From: a bacterium
GTDB taxonomy: Bacteria > ARS69
NCBI GenBank assembly: GCA_025774805.1
Contig: JALGZR010000003.1
Location: 1-64,000, forward strand
DNA: 64,000 bases
Reading direction: 5' to 3'
Position numbers and translations under genes: made by a program. The notes beneath the pieces were generated by a model. It saw nothing but the letters and a program-made list of their open reading frames with translations. It searched no databases and was not told the DNA's origin. Positions 36,545-46,500 of the stretch are shown here, piece after piece; position 1 is the first letter of the stretch, and every line of letters begins with the position of its first letter.

Positions 36545-37061
36545 CTCCTGTCAGTCGGATCGGCCGCATCGGCGCAGGCCCTTAGGGGGATCCCTCCCGC
36601 CGGGACGCCGGGCCCGGGGCGGCGCCGGGGCGAGAGGTTCGGCCGTGGCCCGGGGACCGGCGGGCCGCGGTCCGAGGCCCCTACGTCGGCTCCGGCAACT
36701 CGTTGTCCGAATTGGCGTTGTCTTCTCCTCTCGATTCCCGGCAGGATCGCGCCGCCGTCCGGGTTTCGGGCCTGGTATCGCGACGGCACGGGATCCCGCG
36801 ACCTGTTCGCAGTGTCACAAGGGACCGGAGGGTTCCCGCGTACCCGGTCAACTCAGTCCGCAAGCACGGGAATCTCTACGACGCGCTCGGCGAGGAGTGG
36901 GACTTCGATTCCGTCCCGTGGGAGAGCAGACGATTCCGGAGAACTCTGCTATTCTGGAGTGGCTCCCGGGTCCGCCCGCGGCCCGGACGCTGGCCGGAGC
37001 AGAGGCGGATCCCCTCGCCGCAGGCGACGCGACGGATGCCCCCACCGGAGCCCACAGACCC
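36545..37061 (+). other. 517-base region with a decayed cytochrome fragment
   Basis: Between the divergent diguanylate cyclase and DUF6599-like genes there is no intact gene. It contains a recognisable but frame-broken piece of multiheme cytochrome c (entered separately). A TATTCT at 36950-36955 is a possible -10 for the redox operon, without a clear -35. The first 150 bases show nothing else. Confidence 0.5.
36783..36924 (+). pseudogene. Remnant of a multiheme c-type cytochrome
   Basis: One frame reads [14 protein letters not shown], with a CxxCH haem-attachment motif at 36804-36818. A second frame, one base on, reads [20 protein letters not shown] and then [12 protein letters not shown]. 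Both resemble consecutive parts of octaheme/hydroxylamine-oxidoreductase-like cytochromes, in which a CxxCH is followed by a 'KHG.(I/L)Y.A.G..W' segment carrying a distal haem ligand. Dropping one G in the run at 36829-36831 joins them. There is no start, signal peptide or further CxxCH, so this is a relic at the head of the redox operon. Confidence 0.5.
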
Positions 37062-38123
37062 GTGCGCCACTCCTCGACTCGCGTCGATCCCGTCTTCGTG
37101 CGCGACGGGCGCCGACACCATCGGCGCTCCTACTCTTGGACCGAGTTCCGCGTCGGCATCGCCGTTCTCGTCTTGCTGGCCGCCGTGCTCGCCTGGGTCG
37201 CATGGAGGGGAGCCCACCCCGATCCCGAGCTCTTCGCCACGGGCGGAGATCTCCTCACCCCGCCCCCGACGACCGCGTCCACGACGACCACGGACCGTGG
37301 ACCCCTTCCCTCGGGGATCGCGGCGGAAGGCTGGAAGGAGGGTCCGGTCTCGACGTTCGACGCGGACAACCTCTACGAAAAGATCAACGGCCGGGAGGAC
37401 TACTACAAGTCGTTCGGCTTCCGGCGCCTCTGGTTCGTCTCACTCGTCTCGGAGGCCGATCCGGAGGAAGTCGTCGACATCGAGATGTACGACCTCTCGG
37501 ACGCCCCGAACGCGCTCGGGGCCTACGCCGGGGAGAGGGCGCCCGGAATCTCCCCCGTGGTCAACGAGCGGGGGCTGTCACACGTCGATCGCAACGCGCT
37601 CTACCTGACTCGAGGCTCCTACTACGTCCGGGCGATCGGCACCGGCGAGTCCCCCTCCGTGCGTGCGCAGCTCGCGCATCTCGAGCGCCGCTTCGACGAC
37701 ACGTTGGCCGGCGAGCCGCTCCCCTGGGCGTATGCGCTCTTCGTCGGCTGTCTCGGCCTCGATCCCGGTCGGGTTTCCTACCAGAGCGAGAACGCGTTCT
37801 CCTTCGGATTCGCCCGCGACGTGTACTCGGGGCTTCTCGCCGACGACGAGACGGAGGGGTTCGTGGTGGCAGCCGGATCGGCGGCGGCGGCCGAAAGCCT
37901 GGCGCTCCGCTTCACGGAGGGATTCCGGTCCTACGGAAGCCCGATCGGAGACTCCGACTCCATCGCGTGGACGCGGGATCGCTACCTCGGAAGCGTGGCG
38001 GGAGCGACGCCCTCCGGCGCATGGACCCTCGGTATCCGGGGAGCTCCCGATCTCGAACGGGCGGAGTCCTCTCTGCGCGCCCTCGAGGACGCGGTTCGCG
38101 CGTACTCCGGAGAGCGCCCATGA
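37062..38123 (+). CDS. DUF6599-like membrane-anchored protein
   Basis: 353 residues from GTG 37062 (GGAG 12 nt upstream; the frame is open further left, so the start is tentative). After about 25 polar residues there is a single membrane helix ([20 protein letters not shown]) and a Thr/Pro linker. The exported domain of about 270 residues opens with [38 protein letters not shown] and [20 protein letters not shown]. The [10 protein letters not shown] pattern is that of the family I know as DUF6599, often next to DUF362 and ferredoxin genes. Its stop overlaps the next start (ATGA). The exact role is unknown. Confidence 0.75.
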   Translation: MRHSSTRVDPVFVRDGRRHHRRSYSWTEFRVGIAVLVLLAAVLAWVAWRGAHPDPELFATGGDLLTPPPTTASTTTTDRGPLPSGIAAEGWKEGPVSTFDADNLYEKINGREDYYKSFGFRRLWFVSLVSEADPEEVVDIEMYDLSDAPNALGAYAGERAPGISPVVNERGLSHVDRNALYLTRGSYYVRAIGTGESPSVRAQLAHLERRFDDTLAGEPLPWAYALFVGCLGLDPGRVSYQSENAFSFGFARDVYSGLLADDETEGFVVAAGSAAAAESLALRFTEGFRSYGSPIGDSDSIAWTRDRYLGSVAGATPSGAWTLGIRGAPDLERAESSLRALEDAVRAYSGERP

Positions 38124-39205
38124 CCGAGAGACGAAGGGGACGCCGCCGGACGGAGAACCGCACGCCCGGCAACGCACGTCTCGGAGGGGACCCGCGTCGG
38201 CAGGAGCGTCGCGTGTTCCTCCGGCAGGCGGGCGCCGCGACGCTGCTGGCCGTCGGATCGGGGTGGGCCGCCCTCGCTCCGCCCGACTGGCCGCTCTCGC
38301 TGCGCGATCCGGACGGCGAGCGGGGCAAGCCCCGCCACCCCGCCCGGAGGCTTCCCGAGGAAGGCTTCGCCGTCCCGCCGGCCCCGGCGGCGGCGGTGCT
38401 CGGCGTCGCGCGCGGAGAGAACGTCGACGCCATGGTCCGCGCCTCGATCGATGCGATCGGGGGAATCCGGCACTTCATCGGGCCCGACGACGTCGTCGTC
38501 ATCAAACCGAACGTCGCGTTCGAGCGCGTGGCCGCCCTCGGAGCCACGACGAATCCCGAAGTTCTCGCCGCGCTCATCCGGGTGGTCCGCGAGGCCCGGC
38601 CCGCCGAGATCCGTGTCGCCGACAACCCCATCGAGTCGCCGGAGAGCTGCTTCTTCCGCACCGGCATCCGGCAGGCCGCGGTCGAGGCGGGGGCGCGGGT
38701 CTACCTTCCCGCACCCGGGGATTTCGGGACGCTGCACGTGCCCGGGGCGAAGTGGATCGAGCAGTGGCCCTTCTTCTGGACGCCGTTCCGGGGCGCGACG
38801 AAGGTGATCGGCGTCGCTCCGGTCAAGGACCACAATCTGTGCAAGGCGTCGATGACCACGAAGAACTGGTACGGGCTTCTCGGTGGCCGCCGCAACCAGT
38901 TCCATCAGGACATCCACGGGATCATCACCGACCTCGCCCTGATGATGCGGCCGACCTTCGTGCTGCTCGACGGCACGCGCGTCCTCTTCCGGAGCGGCCC
39001 CACGGGAGGCAGCCTGGGCGACGTGCGGCCGGGCCGGACGGTAGTCGCCTCGCGGGATTGCCTGGCGGCCGACTCCTTCGGGTGGGACGACCTTCTCGAG
39101 CGCGCCGGTCAGGAGCCGCCCGGCTACCTCGCGCAGGCGGCGGCGAAGGGTCTCGGGAATCCCGCGTGGCGGTCGCAGGCGCGAAAGGAGGTGCAGGTCG
39201 GATGA
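38120..39205 (+). CDS. DUF362-domain protein with Tat-like signal
   Basis: 361 residues, start ATG 38120. A basic N-terminus with [20 protein letters not shown] resembles a twin-arginine signal, suggesting export of a folded, perhaps cofactor-bearing protein. The DUF362 domain follows with [30 protein letters not shown] and [20 protein letters not shown] segments, then [19 protein letters not shown] and [19 protein letters not shown]362 proteins accompany iron-sulfur electron carriers; the catalytic function is unresolved. It overlaps both neighbours by 4 bases. Confidence 0.86.
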   Translation: MTERRRGRRRTENRTPGNARLGGDPRRQERRVFLRQAGAATLLAVGSGWAALAPPDWPLSLRDPDGERGKPRHPARRLPEEGFAVPPAPAAAVLGVARGENVDAMVRASIDAIGGIRHFIGPDDVVVIKPNVAFERVAALGATTNPEVLAALIRVVREARPAEIRVADNPIESPESCFFRTGIRQAAVEAGARVYLPAPGDFGTLHVPGAKWIEQWPFFWTPFRGATKVIGVAPVKDHNLCKASMTTKNWYGLLGGRRNQFHQDIHGIITDLALMMRPTFVLLDGTRVLFRSGPTGGSLGDVRPGRTVVASRDCLAADSFGWDDLLERAGQEPPGYLAQAAAKGLGNPAWRSQARKEVQVG

Positions 39206-40974
39206 CCCCGAGTTCCGGTAGTCACTCGGCCTTCCCCCTGTTTCGTCCGAATCGGGACGGATCGCCTTGGTTCCTGCGGGTCGTCCGGATCACCACGGTC
39301 CGCATCATCTCGCAGGCCGTCTTCTTCGGGCTCTTCGTCTTTCTGGTCTGGGTGACCTGGTTCAGTCGGCTCGGAGGCTACCCCGCCTCCCTCTTCCTCG
39401 AAGTCGATCCACTCGTCGGTCTCGCGACCGCGATCTCGACGCACACGATCTACCGAGGGCTCTGGAGAGCCCTGTTCGTGCTCGTGCCCACCCTGCTTCT
39501 CGGGCGCGCGTTCTGCAATTGGATGTGTCCGTACGGGACGCTCCACCATTTCTTCGGGTGGCTGTTCAACGTGCGGTCCAACCGGGCGAACCTCGACAAG
39601 AACCGCTATCGATCCGTCCAGCAGATCAAGTACGTGATCCTCGCGTTCTTCCTGGTTCTGGCGCTCTTCGGCTCCCTCCAGATCGGGCTCCTCGATCCCA
39701 TCTGTCTGCTGGTCCGGACCCTGACCGTCACGCTGGCCCCGGGAGTCGATCTCGCCCACGCCGAGCTCACGGAATACCTGGTCCGCCACGGCCTCGACGC
39801 CCGGAGCCTCGGGTTCCTCACGTCGGCCCCCGGCGCCTCCGAGCAGAGGATCTTCGCGGGGGCGTGGTTCGTGGGGCTCCTCATCTTGGGACTGGTGGGA
39901 ATGAATCTCGTTCTCCCCCGGTTCTTCTGCCGGGTGCTCTGTCCGCTCGGCGCCCTTCTCGGCGTGCTCTCCCGTCTCTCCCTCTGGCGGATCGACCGGG
40001 ATCTCACGCGGTGCACGGACTGCGATCTCTGCTTGAAGCACTGCGAGGGCGCGTCCGATCCGCACGCGGCGCTCCGCAAGAGCGAGTGCTTCGTCTGCTT
40101 CAACTGCATCGACGACTGTCCGGAGGACGCTCTCCACTTCCGCTTCGCTCCCGCGGCCGTGAAGGATCGGATCACCGGCGAGAGGGACTCCATCCTGGGG
40201 AAGATCCGCGAGGGCACGGCGGAGCTCTTCGGGGTCCCGGTCATCTCGAAGCGGCACGAGACCGAGGTGAGGGCTCCGGCCGTACCGCGCCGGCGCTGGC
40301 TGTTCGCGGGAATCGCCGGAGTCCTCGGGTATCCGTTCCTGCGGCTGTCCGCCGCGGTGAATCGGAGAGGCTACCACGAGAAGGCGATCCGTCCCCCCGG
40401 TTCGGTCGAGGAGGGGGAGTTCCTCGAACGCTGCATCAAGTGCGATCAGTGCATCAACGTCTGCCCCACCAACGTGCTCCAGCCCTCGACCCTCTCCCCG
40501 GGCGGTCTCGAGGGACTCTGGACCCCGGTGATGGACTTCTCCATCGGTTTCTGTCAGTTGAACTGCACGCTCTGCAGCGAGGTCTGTCCCACCGGAGCGA
40601 TCCAGAAGATCTCGCTGGCGCGCAAGCTCGGGCGAGGGGAATGGACCGAGGAAGGGCCCATCAAGCTGGGGACGGCGTTCTTTCACCGGGGCCGCTGTCT
40701 TCCCTGGGCGATGGAGACTCCCTGCGTCGTCTGCGAGGAGGTCTGTCCGGTCAGCCCCAAGGCGATCGGAACCTACGACGAGGAGATCAAGCGCTGGGAC
40801 GGGACGCGCGTGGTTCTCAACCGGCCCTACATGCGACCGGAGCTCTGTATCGGATGCGGCATCTGCGAGCGAGAGTGCCCGGTGATGGATGATGCCGCCG
40901 TCTACGTCACCGCGATCGGCGAGTCCCGATCCGAGGATCGGTCCTTGCTTCTGAACCGCAACCGGCCGGCATGA
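39202..40974 (+). CDS. Membrane polyferredoxin (NapH/RdxA-like) with multiple 4Fe-4S sites
   Basis: 590 residues, start ATG 39202 behind AAAGGAGGT. The N-terminal half has about five helices and the NapH-type motif [20 protein letters not shown], repeated as [18 protein letters not shown]. Then come ferredoxin-type clusters: [11 protein letters not shown] with [12 protein letters not shown] (about 270-312), [12 protein letters not shown] (about 412), CTLCSEVCP (about 455), CVVCEEVCP (about 512) and [12 protein letters not shown] (about 551). It should carry electrons between the quinone pool and an exported partner. The C-terminal clusters follow a further helix/signal-like segment ([20 protein letters not shown]), so they may face the periplasm. 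Confidence 0.92.
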   Translation: MTPSSGSHSAFPLFRPNRDGSPWFLRVVRITTVRIISQAVFFGLFVFLVWVTWFSRLGGYPASLFLEVDPLVGLATAISTHTIYRGLWRALFVLVPTLLLGRAFCNWMCPYGTLHHFFGWLFNVRSNRANLDKNRYRSVQQIKYVILAFFLVLALFGSLQIGLLDPICLLVRTLTVTLAPGVDLAHAELTEYLVRHGLDARSLGFLTSAPGASEQRIFAGAWFVGLLILGLVGMNLVLPRFFCRVLCPLGALLGVLSRLSLWRIDRDLTRCTDCDLCLKHCEGASDPHAALRKSECFVCFNCIDDCPEDALHFRFAPAAVKDRITGERDSILGKIREGTAELFGVPVISKRHETEVRAPAVPRRRWLFAGIAGVLGYPFLRLSAAVNRRGYHEKAIRPPGSVEEGEFLERCIKCDQCINVCPTNVLQPSTLSPGGLEGLWTPVMDFSIGFCQLNCTLCSEVCPTGAIQKISLARKLGRGEWTEEGPIKLGTAFFHRGRCLPWAMETPCVVCEEVCPVSPKAIGTYDEEIKRWDGTRVVLNRPYMRPELCIGCGICERECPVMDDAAVYVTAIGESRSEDRSLLLNRNRPA

Positions 40975-40993
40975 GCCTCCGGAGGGCAAGGAC

Positions 40994-42220
40994 ATGAGAT
41001 CGAACGACAAGCAGGTCACGCGCCGGGATCTACTCAAGCTGGGGATGGTGGCGGGCACGATCGGCTTCGTGGGCCGTCCCTTCTCCGCGGGCGCGGAGGA
41101 GAAACCGGTCCCGGAGGAGGGCGATGCCGGCGAGGACCTCAGCCTTCCTCAGGTGCCGCGCCGGATTCTCGGCAAGACGGGCAAGTCGATTCCCATTCTT
41201 CTCGTGGGAGGCGGCGTCAATCTCGACCCCCGTTTCGATCCCAAGCTGGCGGAGGCCCTGCGGTTCGGAGCGAACTACGTCGATGCCGCGGACTGCTACG
41301 GCGGCGGCTCGTGCGAGACCGCGGTCGGCAACTTTCACACGCGCGCGGACATCCGCAAGGAGCTCTGGATCACGAGCAAGAGCGACGCGCACGATCCCGA
41401 GGGGTTCGAGCGCACTCTCGAGACCAGCCTCGAGAAGATGCAGACCGACTACGTGGACATGTACTACTTGCACGCTCTCCAGAACGGCGACTACCTGAGC
41501 GACGAACTGCGCACCACGGTCGAGCGGCTCCGGAGCGGGGGGAAGATGCGCCACTTCGGCTTTTCCTGCCACCACGAGAACGTGGCCGAGCTCCTGCGGC
41601 TTGCCGCCGCGACGCCGTGGGTCGAGTCCGTGATGTTTCGCTACAACTTCCGGCAATACGGCGACAAGGAGCTGAACGACGCGATCGATGCGTGCGTGAA
41701 GGCCGGCGTGGGATTGATCGCCATGAAGACGCAGGGATCGGAGGCTTCCTTCCGAGAGGACTGGAGGAAGTTCGAACGGACCGGCAAGTGGACGAAGCAC
41801 CAGGCGGTGCTCAAGGCGGTCTGGGCCGACGACCGGATCACCGCGGCCGTCTCCCACATGGACAACCTCGAGAAGCTGAAGCAGAACCTCGCCGCCGCCC
41901 TGGACCGCACCGAGCTCGGGAGGGCGGACTGGAACGCCCTGGAGAAGTACGCGGCCGCCACCCGCAATCATGCCTGCGACGGCTGCGATCATCTCTGCGG
42001 GGCCGGGATGTCGGCTCCGATTCCGATCGGGGCCGTGATGCGCTACCTGATGTACCACGACGTCTACGGCGAACGGGAGAGGGCGAGAGAGCTCTTCACG
42101 CGGCTGCCGGCCGAGGCGCGAAACCTGGCCACGGCGGACTTCGGTTCCGCCAGCGCGGCCTGTCCGCACGGGGTGGACCTCGCGCGGCACATGGAGAGGG
42201 CCGCGCGCGTGCTCGCCTGA
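40994..42220 (+). CDS. Tat-exported aldo/keto reductase with C-terminal cysteine cluster
   Basis: 408 residues, start ATG 40994. Twin-arginine signal [19 protein letters not shown], then an aldo/keto reductase barrel (about 55-330): [39 protein letters not shown] with the Asp and Tyr of the active site, ITSKSD with the catalytic lysine, DMYYLHAL and [10 protein letters not shown]. The tail carries [11 protein letters not shown] and a later ACPHG, an arrangement of four cysteines fitting a 4Fe-4S cluster. With the polyferredoxin upstream this suggests an electron-transfer-coupled periplasmic reductase rather than an NADPH enzyme. Substrate unknown. Confidence 0.88.
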   Translation: MRSNDKQVTRRDLLKLGMVAGTIGFVGRPFSAGAEEKPVPEEGDAGEDLSLPQVPRRILGKTGKSIPILLVGGGVNLDPRFDPKLAEALRFGANYVDAADCYGGGSCETAVGNFHTRADIRKELWITSKSDAHDPEGFERTLETSLEKMQTDYVDMYYLHALQNGDYLSDELRTTVERLRSGGKMRHFGFSCHHENVAELLRLAAATPWVESVMFRYNFRQYGDKELNDAIDACVKAGVGLIAMKTQGSEASFREDWRKFERTGKWTKHQAVLKAVWADDRITAAVSHMDNLEKLKQNLAAALDRTELGRADWNALEKYAAATRNHACDGCDHLCGAGMSAPIPIGAVMRYLMYHDVYGERERARELFTRLPAEARNLATADFGSASAACPHGVDLARHMERAARVLA

Positions 42221-42237
42221 CGAGGGCGAGCGTCATC

Positions 42238-43391
42238 TCACCATCGCCGGTGCAGCCCACCCATGAGATAGAGGCCCCTCTCTCCGCGCTCCGGAAAGCG
42301 AGGCGCGAGATTGACCTCCGCCCGCCAGGGAATCGGGAGTGATCGCGGCAGATCGAGTCCGACCGAGCGCGATCGGATCTCGCGGGGCCCGGGGTTTCTC
42401 TCCGCCGGGTAGCTCTCGGAGCCGGCGCTCGCCGAAAGGCGCACCTCGGTCGGGGCGCGCCAGGATCCCACCCACGAGCGCGTCGAAGTTCCCGCCGGAG
42501 CGCTCGGCCAGCATGTCGGTGAGAGCTTCCCGGAGACGCGGACGACCCGTATCCAGCACGCGAATGAGCAACGGAATCGCCTCGCCGTCCTCCAGGGTCG
42601 CGGTCCGCCATCACGATCGCGGAGACTCCATTTGCGGGAGAGAGGCTGTCGACCAGAGCCAGAACGACCATCGCGTCATCCAGGCCTCCGTCCGCCCGAG
42701 GATGAGGTCGAGCCGGTTGTACGCGCCGAGCGTCCGCGCCGCCTGTGCCCGAAGAGATCCGTGCGGGGTGCTCGGGAAATCCGAGACCCCCTTCTCCACC
42801 TCCTCCCCCGGATGGAGTCGCTCCAGGAGTCGAAGCACGGCCTCCTGGATCTTCGGATTCTCCTGATCGAGGAGGGAGCGCAGCCGGGGCAGATCCCGCG
42901 ACTTCGCGTCGCAGGCCAGATACCCGATGGCGGACTGGCGCACCACACGTCGTCGGATAGGAGAGGCTGCGGGTCAGGAAGTCCACCGAGTCCCGGGTCG
43001 GGAGCTTTCCCCGCGCCTCCGCCACCGCGGTACGGACGAAGAAGTCGGGATCGGTCACCAGGCCATCCAGGAGCATCCCGGAAGAGGAGGGGTCGCGCAG
43101 ATTCCCGAGGGCTCGGGCGGCCCGGGCGCGCAGCTCGGGATCGACATCGGTCAGGGTCGTTTGGAGCGAGAGCAGCCCGCGGCGGTCGCCGACGGCACGG
43201 AGAACGGGGCCCGCCCAGCGCCGGCCACGATCGACCGCGCGGGGTCCACCAGAACGCGGATGAGATGCTCGACGGCGGGCGTTCCGATCTTGGAGAGGAC
43301 GGTCGCGGCCAGGGAGGAGAGCCACGTCTCCGAACTGGAGAGTGCGTCGACGAGAGGGCCGACGGCCCCCGGGAAGAGAAACGAATGTCAA
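42238..43391 (-). pseudogene. HEAT-repeat protein gene with multiple frameshifts
   Basis: Read on the minus strand from about 43391 to the stop at 42238, coherent HEAT-repeat sequence appears only by changing frame about six times: GAVGPLVDALSSSETWLSSL, then TDVDPELRARAARALGNLRD (42955-43230), VRQSAIGYLACDAKSRDLPR (42690-42946), DDAMVVLALVDSLSPANGVS (42600-42680), LEDGEAIPLLIRVLDTGRPR (42470-42590), and finally VGSWRAPTEVRLSASAGSES to the stop. Each block is convincing, with the alternating-helix ARAARALG/LLDGLVTDPD pattern, so a former gene of about 380 codons is clear. No single frame encodes more than a third. The 5' end near 43391 has only a TTG start. A PilZ-like C-terminus is possible. 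Confidence 0.8.
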
Positions 43392-43508
43392 AATCGCATG
43401 AGATCCCGAGCTCGCAGCCTACTTGATGCTTCGACATCGTGAGTGATAGTCTGGTTTTCTCACCAGGAGGCTGCCGGGGCCCGCCCGGCGGCGTCGCGGG
43501 GAAGACTC

Positions 43509-46500
43509 GTGCGAACCGTCGCGATTCCCGGGTGGGACCTCGAGGAGCGGATCGGAGGGGGAGGGTCAGGAGAGGTATTCCGGGCCCGCCATAGGGAGAG
43601 CGGAGAGGTCGTCGCCCTCAAGCTCGGACACCCCTGTCCTCGGAGCAGTCCCGAGGACTTCGCCTTCAAGCTCGAGTACTCCCTGCACTCACGGCTCCGG
43701 CACCCCCACATCGTCCGCGCCCGTCAGTTCGGCGAGATCGACGGAGACCGCCGCTACTACACCATGGAGTTCGTCGAGGCCGTCCCCTTGACGGATCTCT
43801 TCCGGGACACGGGGCTCGAGGCCGCGGCCGAGATCGCGCTGGCCCTTCTGGCCGCGCTGGAGTACGCGCATTCCCAGAGAATTCTCCACGGGGACCTGAA
43901 GCCGGAAAACGTCCTCGTGTCGGTCGACTCCGCCGGCCGCCCGGATCGCATTCTGCTCGCCGACTTCGGCCATGCCCGGCGCCCGGGGCTCGGGACGCAA
44001 TCGGAGATCCGCGGCTCACTGGCCTACCTGGCCCCCGAGCAGATGGCGGGGTGGCCGCTCGACGGGAGATCGGATCTTTACTCGCTCGGGGTCACCCTGT
44101 TCGAGGCCACCTCCGGCCGTCTCCCCTATCCGGTCTCGACCCCGGAGGAGCTCCTTCGCGCCTACGCCGAGTTCCGCCCCCCTTCGGTGCTCGAGCTCGT
44201 TCCCGACCTGGATTCCCGGTGGGCCTCCCTCGTCGACTCGCTGATCTCCCGAAATCGCGAGAACCGCCCGCCCTCCGCCGCCGCCGCGTACCGCAAGGTC
44301 GCCGAGATCCTCGAACGGGATCCGGATCTCGCGGACGTGACGGAGGAGACCGAGCGGCTGCTGGCGCCGACGTTGCTGCACGTGGGCCGTCGCGAGGCGC
44401 TCGACACGCTTGCCCGCCTACTTCGCGATCCGGGACCGATCCGCACCGTGGTCATCCAGGGAGAGGCCGGGGTCGGCAAGACCCGGTTGGTGGAGGAGTT
44501 CGCTCAAACGGTGGAGCTGGAGGGCGGTCTCGTCCGGCGATCCGACGCCGCGGAAGGAGCGGCCGCGGGGTTCCGCGTGCTGCGCCAGGTCTGGAACGAG
44601 GGAGAGGTCGTCGACCTGGCGGGACCGGAAGAGGTCGAACGGAAGGAGTCCCGGAGACCGGGAGCTTCCGCTCGGCCCGGATCGAAGATCCGCGCGGCGG
44701 AGCTCGGGCGTCTCGCCGACCGCTTCTTCGAGGGCGAGGAGTCGAGGACCCGCGAGAGGATCTTCCTCTTCGACTCGCTCGATCGCGCCGATCTCGACAG
44801 CCTTGCCTTCCTCGGAGCCCTGCAGGGACGAATCGCGGGATCCCGGGTCCTTCTCTGTCTGGTCACGCGGACCCCGGGAGAGGAATCGCTCCACCGATTC
44901 CTGGACGAGCGATTCACCCACACCGTTCGGCTGGAGCCCCTCGGAAAGGACGACGTCGCGACGTTTCTCGCGGCTCACCTCGGGGCCGGCACCGACGACT
45001 CGGGAACCGGTCTGCCGCCTCTCGACGAGGAGGAGATGGCGGAGCTCGTGGGCTGGATGTCCCGGAACACCGGCGGCAATCCGAGACGGATGGAGCTCGC
45101 TCTCCGGGGGTTGGTACGCGAGGGGCATCTTCAGCGGCTCGGCCCGGCGTGGCGCCTGGAGGCCCGGTCCCTGCCGAGCTCGATGCTCCGACGCGACGGG
45201 TCCGAGCGCGAGCTCGAGCGGCTCGACGGGGTCTCGATGGAGACGCGCTCGTTCCTGGAGACGGCGAGCGTCGCGGGGCCCGAGTTCGACGTCTCCGACG
45301 TCGCGGCCTGGGCCGAGCTCGACCCGCCGACCTCCGTCGACTCCCTCGCGGAGTCGCTGCTGGCCGGGGTGCTGGCGGCCGACCCTGGGGGATCCTCCCG
45401 GGTTCGCTTCCGGGATCCGGAGTTCGCGCGGGCGCTGCGCGAATCGCTGACCGAGGAGAGGAGCCGAGAGCTCCACCTCCGCCTCGCGGAGTACCTCTCC
45501 GCCCCGGAGCGGGAAGAGGGAGCCGCGGCCGATCTCGCGTTCCACCTGGAGAGGGCCGGCGAGAGAGCGCGGGCTCGAGAGGCGTACGTCCGGGCCGCGA
45601 TTCGCGATCGGGACCGCGGGGCCCACCTCGAGGCGGCCCGGCACTTCCGGAAGGCCTGGGAGCTCCACTCCGCCCGGGAGCGGAGAAAGATCCCGGAGTT
45701 CGCCTCCGACTGGATCCTCGCGCTCCACACGAACGCTCACTTCGACGAGGCCGTCGAGACGATCGAGGAGATCTTGGGGGAAGCGAAGTCCGGGGAGGCG
45801 TCCCGTCCCGCGTCGGCGAGCCTCCTGCTCTGGAAGGGGATCTGCCTCGCCGCCGCCGGTCGCCGGGAAGAGGGACTGGAGTGCCTCCGAGCCCTGCTGG
45901 AAACCGGCCCGAAGATCGAGGATCCCCTCCTGGAGGCTCGGGCGCTTTTGGAGCACGGGTGGCTCAGGTATCTCGTCCACCGGGACAAGGACGCCCGAGC
46001 CGCCCTGGTCCGGGCTCGGGAGATCGGCCTTCGCGAGGGCGATCCCTACACGGCCGGAACGGCGGAGCTTCGTCTCGGAATCCTGTGCTGGCGGGGGGAT
46101 GATCCGGTCACCGCACTGGAGTGGCACGCGCGCGCCCACGACCACCTCGTGGAGGCGGAGGGAGATGATCTCCTTCCCGCGGTCTGGGGTAACCAGGCGA
46201 TCTGTCACTGGACGCTTCTCGAGACGCGCAAAGCGGTGAGATCCCATCGGCGGGCGGCCGAGGGGTTCTTGCGACTCCACCGGCGCGCGGAGGCGACCCG
46301 TTCCTACCAGAACCTCGCCTTCGTCCTCATCGAGATGGGTCACTGGGAAGAGGCGGAGGAGACGCTCACCACGGCCGAGCATCTCTTCCGCTCCCTGAGG
46401 GGTCCCCGAGAGGCGAGCTACTTCGAATACTGCCGCGCCCGCCTCGCCCTTCACCGGGGTCGCTACCGGGAGGCCCTCGATCGCGTCGATCTGGCGATCG

